From positions 1 to 64,000 of the forward strand of contig JASJFT010000052.1 in assembly GCA_030770425.1 (NCBI GenBank): 64,000 bases of DNA, in the 5' to 3' direction. Origin of the DNA: Darksidea phi. Its lineage: Eukaryota; Ascomycota; Dothideomycetes; Pleosporales; Lentitheciaceae. Shown here one piece after another: positions 11,325 through 23,163 of the stretch. Each line of letters opens with the position of its first letter. Position 1 is the stretch's first letter. The position numbers were made by a program, and so were the translations under genes. The notes under the pieces are model-generated. The model was not told the origin of the DNA, made no database searches, and worked only from the letters and a program-made list of their open reading frames with translations.

Positions 11325-12463
11325 TTACATTTTGCTAATCAAGCCTTCCAAAACCTCTTTCTTCAAGTTTCTACTAATACTCCCGTGTGTCTCATCCTCT
11401 ACTCTGAGATGCGCCCTACCACCCAAGCGTGCTGCTATCTGCTCACCGTGATTGAGCGGAACGAAAGTATCGTGCTTCCCGTACCACAGCTGCACAGGTA
11501 GGTCGGTACGAATATCCTCAATCCGGAAACCCCAGTCCGTGCACATCAACCTGCCATCCTGGCACATCCCATCATATCCTTGCGCGAAAGACTCCCGGGT
11601 TCCTCGCAGAAACAACAGCATGGCATCATTGTCCTTCATGACCTCACGGTCTTTCTCGTGAGCTATTGCGTTCATACTTGACGGCCGCTGCAAACGCTGT
11701 AGCCGCTTTTCGTCACTCAGGTCCAAGCGGTATGCTTCGAGTCGTTGAAAGTACCAACGCAATAAAAATTTAGGCGAATAACGCCATCCCACTGTGAACG
11801 CAATCCAGTGCATCCAGTTCGCCCCGGCCATACCAATGTCAGGTGGCCCCAAACCGCAGACGATAGACACGCACTTGAGCTTTTCGCGAGGCAGTGACGC
11901 TGCGCAAGCAAGTGCGTATGGTCCACCTCCTGAGACTCCCTACCCCAAAAGCATTATTAGCGAACCGATATAGACATAAGCAGGCGTATTACTCGTACCA
12001 ATACAGAATATTCCTCCAGCTGTAGATGCTTAGCAAGGTGTTCCAAGTCCTTTGGGTAATCCAGAAGTGCTCGACCGACATGTGGGGAGCTCCAACCATA
12101 ACCAGGCCTCTCTGTAGCGATAATACGGGCGCCTAACTCCAAGCCCAACTCGTGATAACTGGCGGCTTCAATGCGAGAGCCTGGCAGACCATGTTGGTAA
12201 AGGATAGCTCGTCCCGTCGGTGAACCGTACTGTGCATAACCAAGTTTCCGTCCATCTGGGAGGGTGAGGGTGTCCGACGAGTCGTTGTCCAGACGATAAC
12301 GACACTTTTGAGGTTCACTTGTATGATTCGCTAGGGTGCTAGCCGGCATTTTAGTCGTCGCAAATCTGATAATTAGTTGACCAACGTAAGCTCCGAGAGC
12401 CGATCCTTGAGTTAACGTAGATGTAAGGAACTGCCAAAAATATCGCGCAAGTGATTCTGCCAT
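11325..12463 (-). CDS. Alpha/beta-fold hydrolase
   Basis: Two exons (12463-11999 and 11939-11325) join in phase 0 across a 59-nt intron with donor GTACGA and acceptor GGTAG, giving 359 residues. The fold is shown by the oxyanion strand YQHGLPGSR, the nucleophile elbow GVSGGG (Ser nucleophile), the acid GKHDTFVP and the catalytic His in DETHGSI. The N-terminal 50 residues are weakly hydrophobic and may act as an anchor. The frame is open upstream of 12463, but only with non-ATG codons, so I start at MAESLARYF. Substrate is not predictable; the family includes esterases, lipases and epoxide hydrolases. Confidence 0.8.
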
Positions 12464-13950
12464 ATGAGATTTTTGATAGATGAGTAGGATGGGAACGACG
12501 GTGGTAATGAGCAAGCATACGGAAGACTTATGTGACCAAAAGAGCTATCGTCGGACTCGTCGGATAGCCGACGCACCGTGGCCGGAATCTAATTTCATCC
12601 GTCTCACCGCACTTCGCCTTACTTAGGTTGCATGTTGCGGCAGGCCGAAACTGTGTCCAGATGGGGAATACAGCTCGTAAGTATAACTCATAGGAGCCTT
12701 GCGCGTGAGGCGGCACACGGAAGGGCTCTGGCGATGCATTTACCCAATGCGGCTAAGTGCTGACTAACAACAGATACGAAGCCCCACCACCTCACTGGAG
12801 ATGTATCACAACAGTCTGTATGGAAAACAAGGTTGGAAGGAGGAAGCACTACTTTGTGCCCATTTTCTTTTCTGGTTAGACGATTAAATCTGGCGTTGCA
12901 GCCAAGGAGTTTGAGGCCTTAGCCGGTCATCGCGCAGAAACGCAGCTATGATATGGCTATGAACCCCTTCTCTTCTTGCGTGGGAATTATTATTACGGTT
13001 GTGTAAAAGTTGAAGAAGCCGCCCTCTCCTCTCTACCCGAATCGACCTTATTGATACCTTTCCAGAACGCGACATGCCAAGCGCCAGCGTGGTGAGGCGG
13101 AAGGCCATTGTTGACATGGAGCTCCCATACTAACGCTCTTAAAATGGCTACCGAAAGTCACAGCACTAGCACGCGAACATTTGTCGACAACTGTACATTC
13201 AGGTCTATTTATTGCAGTCTCGAAAAGAGCAAGGACTGCACGCAGACCCTACGTGAAGAACGATTAGGCGGACCCGGCCTAACCGAACGAATACGAGCAG
13301 AATATACTTTTTGGATCGTCTGCCTGGGACAGCCCAAATGGTGGGCTGCACGCTGGCACTGCCCTTCCGGCCTGTACACTAGTCACGTGCAACGCATTGC
13401 AATGAATTATGAAGGGAGAGCAACGAGAATGACAGTGACCATCAACCCATTCAGTCAGAATGCATTGGCACATCCTCGCTGGTGCACCGATATTTGATAC
13501 AGAAATATTCCAGACTACGATCAGACCTTCAAACTAGGCTCGAATCAGCCTTGGGACTGACGGCGAAACTCTATTCCATGTTGTAAGATGATGCATACAG
13601 GACCGGGAATAGGCCATATACTATTGCTTGGCCATGCACTGCATGGGATGGGAGCGGTAGTATTGCCCTTTTCATCCATTCCGCCCCCCTAAACGAACCC
13701 TCGCATCCACGAACGACCATACCTATGATGCTTCTTCAACGCTCATACTGCTTCTATAATTAAGTTTAGGTGGTAATTCATAGATGAACTATAGATAATG
13801 GTTGCGACGTATAGCGATGGAGAAATTACCTAGCCAACGACATAGCGATGTGTCCTAGTGAATTGGAATACATAAAGATGCTGGTGGGCGACGAATCGAC
13901 CCATCTGTAACCGGCACATCCCAGATACTACGCGAAGGGTTTTTGCGGTA
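12464..13950. other. Intergenic region
   Basis: About 1.5 kb. A 129-codon plus-strand frame (13108-13497) has an ATG but no recognisable motif, and it overlaps an open frame on the other strand. I do not call it a gene. No repeat was seen. Confidence 0.35.
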
Positions 13951-15397
13951 ATGTCTTCCCCATGGTTAACCGTCTTGGCAGCTCTTGCACTTTCGAATGG
14001 AGTGGCTTCCCGTAAGCTTCTCTCGCTCTTAATAATGAGCAAACTTACTAACAGATCCGGCAGAGTCTAGTCCAGCCCCAAAGACCAGCGCACACGTAAC
14101 GCAGACCTCTGGGACAAATAGTTCAAGTAGTCCAACACCAACGCTTCCTCCCATTCCATCCGCGATTCTCCCCACGCTCCCTCCACAATATGACGATATC
14201 CCACAGGAGACCATCGACTGTTGGGCATCTCACGCCAACTATTCTTTAATATCCGCATACATCGAGATGAATTCAGCTTACACCTTCTGGGCTGAAACCC
14301 TCGCAACCCCGATTACATCCGTTAGCTCCTACTCATATGCAGTATCTTGCTCAACCACACCCTACGGCCTCACCACGCTCTGCGATAACTACCCACGAGC
14401 GTCTAGCTACAAGGATAGTTGCGCCTACGAGACCCCCGTCTCTACCCGTATCGAGTCAGAAGTATTTCATTCGTCCAAACTACCTTGGGTGAGCGCTATT
14501 GAGAAACCCACACCAACGTGCAGAGTAGCGCCAGATTACGGGTCGCTCTGTACAAGACTGAGTGAGGCGTGGGCGTGGCGGACATCGCAGTACTTGTCAA
14601 CGTCGCCGATACCGACGGATTGGTTGGCGTCTAGCAAGCTAATGACGACGTTCTCTCTCGAAGCGCCGCCATGTACCCTGTTTTCTACGGCGACGCAACG
14701 TCGCTGCGTATTTGCCGCCGACTACAAGGCATTTTACTGGCGCACTGCCGGACCTACTGGAGCCGAGTTCTGCAATCCGAATGCGACAGGTACACCCGGC
14801 ACTCCAACCATCACTGGGAAGCCAAATACGGCCACGGTATCAGGTCTTACCTTGACGAATCCGAGCGTCTACCACTTCTTCACCAACGTCACAGTGTCTA
14901 CCCTCGCCGGCCTGCGCTACCGTATCGGCGACCTCCAGCAAACCTCCTCGTTCGCGCCCTCCTCTACAACACTAGCCTCGACCGCGTTGACCGTCGTCCA
15001 ACTCGAGTCTGAAATATCAAGCGCGTATATCCGCTGCGGAGGCTCGGGCTCCAAGAAGCAGTGCGTGCAATACTTCCGGAACGACTTTGTCCTCAACGAC
15101 CTTCAAACTGTCCGTGCGGACAAAGTCATGACAAAGTGCGGCTCCTGCTGGGACGGGACGGTGTATCAGGATCAGTATCGACCTACGATTGGCGTCCCAG
15201 TCACCGAAGTCGTTCGTCAAAATGGCGTTTTTACGGATTGCCAGGTCTGGGGCGACGGTGGGTATCATAGGGTGAAGTCGAATCCAGGGATGATCAGGGA
15301 GACCGGACCGTGGTATACAGTTCCTGTGATGGAGGCACCGGCGATGGTGAGTGCGACGACTGCGGGGATGAGTAGGGAAACGAGTTCTGTGGGTTGA
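13951..15397 (+). CDS. Secreted protein of unknown function
   Basis: Exon 1 (13951-14011) encodes the signal peptide MSSPWLTVLAALALSNGVAS. A 43-nt intron (donor GTAAGC, branch CTAAC, acceptor ACAG) leads to exon 2 (14055-15397). The product has 467 residues. After the leader comes a Ser/Thr/Pro-rich stretch, then a body with about a dozen cysteines and several N-glycosylation sequons. One cysteine pair sits in KCGSCWDG. There is no enzyme motif I recognise. The C-terminus is not strongly hydrophobic, so the protein is probably released. A GTGAGT near 15349 could be a further donor, so the last 15 residues are uncertain. Confidence 0.7.
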
Positions 15398-15856
15398 ACT
15401 TATATCGCGGCGTGAATCACTGTGACATGGAGATGTGAGGAACTGCGTTGATTGTAATAGCTCTGTAGGAGAGCAGCTTATATGCGTGCATGAGGAGTAT
15501 GAGCTAGCCTGATGACTTCTGATGTATTGTTGCATGGAAAATATCAATGGAGTAATTCCTTGTGGAAGTGCGAGTGGCACCGTGCACACGACACAATCTA
15601 CCCATTGGGTTGCCCTTCCAGTCAAAGGGCGCCCTAACACGCTGCTTATCCTTACCACTAGCATAACTGATCGCGTGATTTGAGATCCCTACGGTACCAT
15701 GCAACCGCTTCAGACCACCATTAGTTGCCACCAAACGCCGTACGCAGCCCTACAGAGCGAGTGCGATGCTACTAACATTAATACATTACCTAAATACTAT
15801 GCATAAACAACCCAATCGCAACCGCTTAAACGCGACAAATGCCCGCAAGCTCTAAG
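15398..15856. other. Convergent intergenic spacer
   Basis: This spacer of about 460 bp lies between the 3' ends of the secreted-protein gene and the PAQR gene. Nothing was recognised beyond expected 3' untranslated sequence. Confidence 0.4.
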
Positions 15857-16837
15857 TTATACAGCAAATGTCCACGCTTCCCACACCCCCCAACAATGGC
15901 ACGTTGCTCCCAGCACAACACACGTATGGAAGAGCTGATGACTACTCCCCAAGACATCAAAGCGCCCCTTCCAAGCCCCCTTTCCATCCTTCCCGTACAC
16001 CAACCGCTCCGGATACCTACTCACGAAAAACACGACGCCAAGCGCATACCAAAACCCCTCTGCGAACCACCACTTGACGCCACACTCGTGCCATCCGCGG
16101 TACACACCATGCATATACATGCCATGGAATGCGGGCCCGAGCCCAGAGAGGGTGGTGAGCACGAAAGCGGCGGTGCGATGCGGTCGAAACTTTGGGTGCT
16201 GTAGGCGCGGGTGTAGAACGAGCAGGCATGACGCCGCGATGAGGACGGTAATCATAGTCCAGTAAAGGCGTTGTTCGAAGGGGTGGTTGTAAAAACCGAC
16301 ATAAATCGCGCTAATGAAACTCGCCAAGATCAAGAACAGAATGCCCGTGAAATCCATCAGCAGGCACGATGCGGAAACCAGAGGCGAGTGGTTGCAGAGG
16401 GTGTGGTACGTAGAGCTCAGCGTCAGCGTCCCCAGCGCAACCATGGGCGTAAGCGTCAGTATGAAGCGATCCATCCACGGCGCGTCCTTGTATATCCGCG
16501 ATATATTGAGCTGGAGAAGCGGCAGGAGGAATGCCAATACCGTCGCTGGCACTAGGTGCGTGTATATATTCATCGTTTCATTATGGACATAGGTCAGCGA
16601 CTGAATGCAAGCGTTGTAGCTGTTCGACTCGGGCCGGTACTTGGACGTGACGAAGGGACATTCCTGCACGCGGTACCAGTCGGGTAGCTCTTCGTAATTT
16701 ACGAGGCGCGGTGGGGGCGCAACGTCGTCGTCGTCGCTGTCTTTCTCGTGGGAGTGTTTGCGACGACCTTGTTTATGTGGTTTGCGGATGCGAAACAAAG
16801 CGAGGGGCAGTCGCAGCGCGATGAATAGAGATGCCAT
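15857..16837 (-). CDS. PAQR / AdipoR / haemolysin-III family membrane protein
   Basis: An intronless gene of 326 residues with start ATG at 16837. After a basic, Asp-rich cytosolic N-terminus comes the family signature NACIQSLTYVHNETMNIYTH, then seven predicted membrane segments. The conserved metal-site residues are visible: SSTYHTLCNHS after helix 2 and the C-terminal GSSHQLFHTC with the paired histidines. Fungal members (Izh-type) affect zinc and sterol homeostasis. Animal AdipoR and ceramidase-like relatives are Zn-dependent hydrolases of membrane lipids. Which activity applies here is not decidable from sequence. Confidence 0.85.
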   Translation of the reverse strand: MASLFIALRLPLALFRIRKPHKQGRRKHSHEKDSDDDDVAPPPRLVNYEELPDWYRVQECPFVTSKYRPESNSYNACIQSLTYVHNETMNIYTHLVPATVLAFLLPLLQLNISRIYKDAPWMDRFILTLTPMVALGTLTLSSTYHTLCNHSPLVSASCLLMDFTGILFLILASFISAIYVGFYNHPFEQRLYWTMITVLIAASCLLVLHPRLQHPKFRPHRTAAFVLTTLSGLGPAFHGMYMHGVYRGWHECGVKWWFAEGFWYALGVVFFVSRYPERLVYGKDGKGAWKGRFDVLGSSHQLFHTCVVLGATCHCWGVWEAWTFAV

Positions 16838-17244
16838 CGTAACGGAACCGTCGTCTCGTGTCGCACCAGTCGTCCAAAATCAGGGGCAATTGAGTCGCAA
16901 CGCGAACACAAAAGATGGTAATTGAAAGGCAATGTGGCGAAAGGAGCGTTGTGCAAGCGATTGCAAACTCTGCAAGGGGCAAAGGGCGAATATGAGATCG
17001 CGCTCCTCCCACTCCGAGCCTCGGCCGCTCTCGGTTGGTTGAATTAAAAGCAACAGTTCGGAATGTCGGAATGGCGATCTCTTGATCATGTGCCTAGCCG
17101 CGTACGGTTTGGTGCTCGCTGATATGCAGGGGGAGGTGCAGATCTGGGTGGGTTGTTAAGGCGCAGGGCGCTGTTTGGGGCAAGTGGGCGCCACAAGGCG
17201 GTATTAATTTTTTTTTTCTTCCAGACTACATATCATACATGACT
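16838..17244. other. Intergenic region upstream of the PAQR gene
   Basis: About 400 bp that likely contains the PAQR promoter and the 3' flank of the phosphatase gene. A short poly-T run lies near 17210. No other feature was seen. Confidence 0.4.
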
Positions 17245-18619
17245 CTATTGACCGTAAATCGTCAACACATCCGTCGAGTTGTCGTACTCAGGCTGACATT
17301 TCTCCGTGTAGCTGCCAAACAGCTCTGCTCTGCTGTCCACCCACCTCTCAAAGTTGGCCTTCGAGCAGCTCACGCCGGGCCCGTCATCGCATCCCTGTAG
17401 TTGCTGCGGGCTCTGATTGACCAGCACCCTGAAGTACTCCCCAGCATCATAGCCGTAGCTATCGCACGAAAGCTTCTCAATCGCAATGTTGGACAAGAAA
17501 GGCAGGATAGCGGATGACCTCCACACGCGTCCGTAGTTCTGCGTGGTCAATGGCATCGTCGCGTTCGGGTTGTTGGTACCCGAGTATGCGGAGTTGTTGA
17601 AAAGACCCAGTGCGACAATGACGGTGGGCGGTAGTTCGCGGTGCGTGAAGGAGACGTAGATGTCCTGGCTGGCCTCGTCTGCCAGTAGGAGGTCGGCGGA
17701 TGCGTTCACCCAAGGGAAGCCGAGGGTGCCCGAGATCGGGTTCGCGTATCCTGCATTGTAGAAGTACTGGATGTCGTTCATGTATTCGAAGTCAAGCCAG
17801 TCGTTGGCAGAAAAGACGTCGAGCGAGCAGAAAGGCGAAGTCCCGCGAATAACCGTCTCGTAACCACAGAGCTGCTGCATGCCCACGATGTCATCGGCAG
17901 TGAAGTTAAATTCAGGCGCTAGAGTCTGAAAGCGCTCGATGATGGGCTTCGTGTACTTCTTCTTGTATTCCTGCGAGCGGTTAGTTGTGGCTAGCCGAAG
18001 ATCAGACGATGGCGCATACCGACGACTGCTCGCTCCCATACGACGAGCTGTACTTGGGGCATCCCTTGTACGGCGTCAACGAGTCCGCGCCCTCTGCCTT
18101 GCTCTCGGGCACAGAAACGACCTTGGTCTCATTGCTCCTCGACAGCCCACTGATGAAGGATTGTGCACTGAGCTCCGTCCGCTCGGCCGTAGAGGTCCAC
18201 ACCTTGTTTGGCTTCTTTAGCCCCGGGTATCGCAAGCTTATATCGACGCCCAAGTTCATCGAGTCCCTCTCGCCAATCTTCGTAAGGTCCTCCAGCTCCT
18301 CGTCTGAGATGGGTGTCTGCCATGTGGCGAGGAAAGCCAGCGGGCCAGCCTTGCTCCAGTCGGCGGTGGTGTTTTTCAATTCATCCGTGAATGGCTCGAT
18401 GTACTCTTCGTAGTCGAAGTCGTTGGCGTAGATGGCAGAGTGCCTGATGAGGTAGGCAGCCCGGGTGACATTGCAGCCCTGCGGAGGCTTTGGGTCGAGC
18501 GGCGGGTCCTCGGGCTCAAAGTAGGGAGCAATGCCCGCCAGATGCTCTAGGGGATCGAACGAATAGGCTGCGACTGCAGAGTTAGCGAGGAGAAGCGCGA
18601 GAGCGAGTGTGCAGAGCAT
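17245..18619 (-). CDS. Secreted histidine acid phosphatase (phytase-like family)
   Basis: Two exons (18619-18020 and 17970-17245) join in phase 0 across a 49-nt intron with donor GTATGC, branch CTAAC and acceptor CGCAG, giving 441 residues. The first 18 residues are a signal peptide. The branch-2 histidine phosphatase core is visible: AYLIRHSAIY holds the catalytic Arg-His that is normally RHG, STAERTELSAQSF supplies the second Arg, and SFTHRELPP occupies the place of the usual HD motif. There are several sequons and paired cysteines, as in extracellular phosphatases. The protein probably hydrolyses phosphomonoesters outside the cell. The HRE variant makes inositol-phosphate specificity uncertain. 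Confidence 0.8.
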
Positions 18620-19538
18620 CTTGACGTCTGCTACGAGCTATGGGATGAAGCCTGAGGAAACGGACCTCCATGCTCGCTCAGCTAAATAGCTGGCAGCTCC
18701 TGCTGCACGATGTCATAATGCCCCGTTGTCGATCCTGGAACAGAGCGCCACGACCAACGGGTGGCCATGCAACATGGAATTTACAGGCAAGTATGGGCAT
18801 TTCTGGACGCGATGACGATGCTGATGGGCTTGTTCCTGCGCCAAAACAGGGCACAGCGCCCAAGCTTTGCTTCCGCCCGCTAGCGAACCTTGGCATTGGC
18901 TTCGGCATCTTCGTGCCGGCCCCCATCCATCTGCTCCCCTGCGATCCTCATTTCCCATCCTCATCGATTACATTTACCTATGCCCAGCAGCTTCTCCACC
19001 ATTCCTTCGCCGGAGATGCAGTACCTGCTGTCGTGCAACTCAAACCTTCTGCGACCTTACACCGCCTTAGCTCAGCTATGAATGTCATTGCAGAGAGCTC
19101 TGAGTAAAAAAAAAAAAAAAACCCCAGCGAGACGTCAAAAAGAATATACTCGAAAGAGCCTGGAACCATGATTATGATGAAACATCAATGGCGTCTTCAT
19201 CTCACAGTAGAAGAGAGCGCCAAGGTATACCTGCAAACACAGTAACTCCCCTCACAGAACACAGGATGCAACATACCAGCACGATGTAAACTATTTCCGA
19301 GTAAGGAGCGAAGAAAATCAAGTCGAGCCGAATGTTTTGGTTTCCGCCGATGTTGAGGCAAAAGGAGGCAAAGCCACTGCCTCGTCTTTCGTATCGACAT
19401 GGTAGGTCACCGAGTCTCAGCCGTATGTAAGAAGGACACAACCGTCAAAGACACGCATATCTTTACAGAAATGGAATCCTTCAGTGGCGCTGTAAATGAA
19501 TGACCATGATAACCTTGAGTAGTTTTTGGCGAGACCGG
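18620..19538. other. Intergenic region
   Basis: The stretch holds a poly-A run at about 19106-19121 and short ORFs on both strands. None shows domain motifs. Confidence 0.4.
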
Positions 19539-20940
19539 CTAGCGCCTGTCCTCTGCTGCCAGCGCAAACAGCACCTCTGAGTCGCTCAAGCCGAACTCCC
19601 ATTTATGCTTCCCTTGTCTAAATATTTCTCTCTCGATGATATCGATCTCAAAATTTGGGTCAGCATCCATTATCTGTGCCCACAGATTGACATTCTCAAT
19701 CTCCGGATTAGGCCATTGTCCGTCTATGGGGGGTATATCGAGCCGAGATATGAGCATACTAGCCATAGCCATGATCTTGGTGTTGGCAAAGTGACGGCCA
19801 AGGAAAAGCGTGCTTCCACCCCCAAATGCTCGAAATGCAACGGAGTTGGGAAGTTTTTTCCAGTCGATTTGAGGAAGCGACGATGATCGAACTCGGAATG
19901 TTATCGCTCTATAAAGTGCGATCTGAGTGCAGGACGTCGGTTGGTATGAGCAGTGTGCGACCTTTCTTCCAGAGATATTTTCCGTCCAACAACGCATCCT
20001 CCATGACCTCTGCACAGATCTGCCTACAGCACGGTCCCGCAGAACTTCTTGCAATGCAGATGTAAGAATAGGACAGTTAGTCTTGATTGAACGCATATCA
20101 ATGTGATGAGTCCGGCGTTCCGTCCGCATCTATCGTGATCTTTGCGATCTCTTTCAGTTCTTTTCTGCAATCTGCTAATACTTCTGGGTTGAAGAAGTCG
20201 TAGTGGATCATCCATAAGGCCGTTGGATAAGTGGTAACAAGGACCGCAATGGCGCCACCAACCTCGAACCCCGCGATATCCTCAATGGGAAGGCCATACT
20301 CGCGACTATTATCATAGCGAGCTTGCACCATCGCGGAGCCCTGAAGGTGCTTGTTCTTCCGGAAGTAGTCGTAAAAAGCGCGCGACACTATCTTTGGAGC
20401 GTGAATTGCCCCACTGGCAGTCAAGGAAGGGAGGACATTGATCAAGACGGGGAGCAGGTTCTTTCCGAATGCACAGAACGCGTCTTCTACGTGTCCGTCA
20501 AGAAATGGATTCACCGGGCCATAAGTCCCATTCGTCGTCGCCATGTTGAAAGGTTGATGCGTGCAGCTCCGTCTTTCATGAGTGTGTCGACAGACTGGGC
20601 GATGCATTGGATCATGATCCGGTTCATCGCGTCCAGAGATTTCCAGGCATCAGTAGCAGCACTATGGCTTTGAAGAAGGACCCTACCAAACTCCTGTCTC
20701 CGTCTTCACCGAGGATGTTTGTGTGCATTGTCTTCATAGTCTCCTCCGTGCAACCGCACACTCGCTGCGAAAATTTGGTAGGCACTGGTTCGAAAGCCAA
20801 AGGCTTTACGAGACGTTGTACGGCAGTGATAAGCTGTGGAGATGATACAATGTATATCTTGGAGCCGGGGAGCGGAACGGTAAAAGATGGGCGCGTTGAT
20901 CCGGTCTCTGAGATTCAGGACTAGCGCCCGAACCTGCGCC
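19539..20940 (-). pseudogene. Cytochrome P450 pseudogene lacking the haem cysteine
   Basis: A nearly full-length P450 can be followed on the minus strand, but only by switching frame about five times. In order the readings are VPLPGSKIYIVSSPQLITAV, TMKTMHTNILGEDGDR, AATDAWKSLDAMNRIMIQ, MATTNGTYGPVNPF, LTSALQEVLR (ExxR present), and KYLWKKGRTLLIPTDVLHSD, which runs into TAG shortly afterwards. Indels lie near 20705, 20550, 20105, 20000 and 19868; the last is at a run of six A. The haem loop reads FGGGSTLFLGRHF, where Phe replaces the invariant Cys. The protein therefore cannot bind haem normally. It resembles the first P450 at 210-1740 in family type (CYP7/8-like fungal P450s), from motif similarity only. 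Confidence 0.85.
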
Positions 20941-21231
20941 GAACCTGCTCCGCATGCCACGCGTGGTACCTGTGGCATGGCCATGGAATCAGGCAACTTG
21001 GCGTTGAACGTTGGGTACGTGCGATGGCCTGCTACGCCCGTACAACGCCCGTAGCAGACGTTCCATCGATACCATACTAGCCTAGCACTTTCCCCGATAT
21101 GCCCGGAAAACCCCCCGGCCGGAAACCCCCTCGCTCCTAGCTTACACAACAAAGATGTAGAGTACGTAGACAGCTGACGAATGTAGGGCCGATAATGGAG
21201 AGAAGACGGAGTATACTCCGGTCACACAGTA
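20941..21231. other. Spacer between P450 pseudogene and MITE
   Basis: The 5' end of the decayed P450 probably extended into this stretch, but no anchor sequence is readable. Confidence 0.3.
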
Positions 21232-21645
21232 ACGTGTTTACGTAGCGAGCCGCCATTCCAAGCGAGTCGCCACCCCCAAAATATACCAAAAAATCGAAAA
21301 TCTATCTCTACAACTACCTATTAATAATCTTTTAAATTTTAATAGAAGATAGATAGTACTTAGATAAAGAGGGTATTAAATTCTTAAAAGCTAAAAATTA
21401 TTATTCCTTAAGATAACTTAAGATAACGCTATTTTAGCCCCTAAATTTGAGAAATCTTTAATAACTTAAGTATTATTAATTTTTAGCTTTTAAGAATTTA
21501 ATACCCTCTTTATCTAAGTACTATCTATCTTCTATTAAAATTTAAAAGATTATTAATAGGTAGTTGTAGAGATAGATTTTCGATTTTTTGGTATATTTTG
21601 GGGGTGGCGACTCGCTTGGAATGACGGCTCGCTACGTAAACACGT
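21232..21645. mobile_element. MITE-like foldback element with very long terminal inverted repeats
   Basis: The 414-bp element is flanked on both sides by TA (21230-21231 and 21646-21647), as expected for a Tc1/mariner-type target duplication. The ends begin ACGTGTTTACGTAGCGAGCC, and the two arms of roughly 175-185 bp are inverted copies. I found only one mismatch in the outer 100 bp (CCATT against TCATT after AGCCG). The inner part is very AT-rich and the unpaired centre is about 50 bp. There is no ORF, so movement would depend on a transposase encoded elsewhere. The near identity of the arms suggests a young copy. Confidence 0.85.
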
Positions 21646-21647
21646 TA

Positions 21648-22772
21648 GGCAATTTTCGGAAGCTAATGTCCTAGCGTTGACAGAACCTGTCAAACCACCC
21701 ATCAGAGAACTTGAAGGCAACTAACACGCCGTCGCCGTTAACTTTACCTAGGTACAGCAGGTTAAATATACAGCAAACTCGTCGTTTTAGTCAAAGCTTA
21801 CTAACGTTCCGGCTATGCTGCCGCCAATCGATAAATTGACGCATCAATTCAACCTCAAGGTCCTCCTAACGCCCACGGTGTGCGCCCTCCATCTTCCTTT
21901 GAGCCCTCCCTAGAGAGTTTAAAGTTGTATAACCTTCGCCAAATATCGACACACGTTCGAGCAGGCACGCGAAAATGGAGGTAAGCGTCCTGGGCTTTTG
22001 GCGGTCTCCATGGCCCATCCCACTCCAGGCCATCTAAGCACCGCCGCTTCTGCCAACAGCCTTTCGCAATGTCCTCTTTAAGGAAAGAAATGCAGTGTAA
22101 TTTGTATCTTTCGCGTGCGGCACTAATACCCTCGGTTTCGTAATCGGCGGCAGTAACGTATACGGCTGTTTGGCAAGCGATAGTAGGGTTCGCGGTTTCT
22201 GTCCCGAGCAGGGCTTTACACTTGTCCTACGCTCCACTACGCTTTGCAGGCAATTGATATCAATTTGGGAAAGCGTTGGACACCAACTGTGGAAGAGTAG
22301 ATCCTGTAGGTGCAGCGACGGCGCAGGTAAGACCCATGGATGGCCAATTGACATTTATTTACTAACAAAAAGCGCAGGCCACAAATGATAGTGCTACGAG
22401 CGCGATCAAGAGTTTACATTGCACGAATAACCGAGTACCTGTGCATCCCCTGCTAGCGTATAGCAACTCTGGTTGTTGCCGTAGCAGGTCCGATTACATA
22501 TTTAGAGGGATTTTTTGCCTATGGCCGGATGAGCGCGGCTCCATAGCCCCTGCATGAAGTGAGCGCGGGGATACATGGGTTCGATGTGTTGATCTATTAC
22601 TGATGTTTATTTGCAGGGTTTGAACGGCAGATTTCGCGCCACTCAACGGCCATGGCTTTCGGTCCGGGCTTCGGGGCATTGACGACTCGGTAATTGCGAT
22701 AGCAAAAGAATCATGTTTATAGTAGACTAACTAGAGATATCCCCTGTGAACAAGCCGTTAGCACTATAGTAC
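21648..22772. other. Gene-poor region
   Basis: About 1.1 kb without a supported gene. A 106-codon minus-strand frame at 22034-22354 could be a decayed mobile-element coding fragment, but I could not assign it to a family. Confidence 0.35.
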
Positions 22773-22916
22773 GATTGTATACGAGCCGCTCTCATGTCCG
22801 GGCTGTTCCGGACGCCTACGGCGGAGACGAAATTTGTATGGAATGCTATGAATTTGTAGAGAAAACGAACTGATTTGCGGAACGGCCGTTTATGAGAGCC
22901 GCTGGTATACAATTCC
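22773..22916. mobile_element. Small element with about 40-bp inverted ends
   Basis: The left end ATTGTATACGAGCCGCTCTC and the right end, read on the other strand, ATTGTATACCAGCGGCTCTC match with few differences. The match continues through a CGG..GTTCCG block. The whole is about 144 bp, with no coding capacity. It looks like a short MITE or solo foldback. The exact borders and target duplication are not clear, although TAGTAC occurs just outside both ends. Confidence 0.55.
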
Positions 22917-23163
22917 GAGATTTTAGTACACTATGGCCACTACCGTATTGGACACTTAACCACACGGCCCCTCGAATATATGGCTGCAACCTAGTCCTAG
23001 CTCGTGGCAACTAGCTACACGGAGAGTTCCTCAGCATTTGACGGCGATTGCATGGTTCTTCCTCGCCGTATTATTGCCGAATCTTAACCCGTTAGCGTAA
23101 TTCACTAATTAGCACGGTCGTTTTCTGGAGCTACCCGCAAGCTTGCGAAGACAATCTTATAGC

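Noticed and set aside
13108..13497. 129-codon plus-strand ORF
   Set aside because: It has an ATG, but no motif, no signal peptide and no extension by splicing. It overlaps an open minus-strand frame.
15017..16592. ORFs opposite the secreted-protein and PAQR genes
   Set aside because: They are shadows of recognisable proteins with signal peptide or membrane signature.
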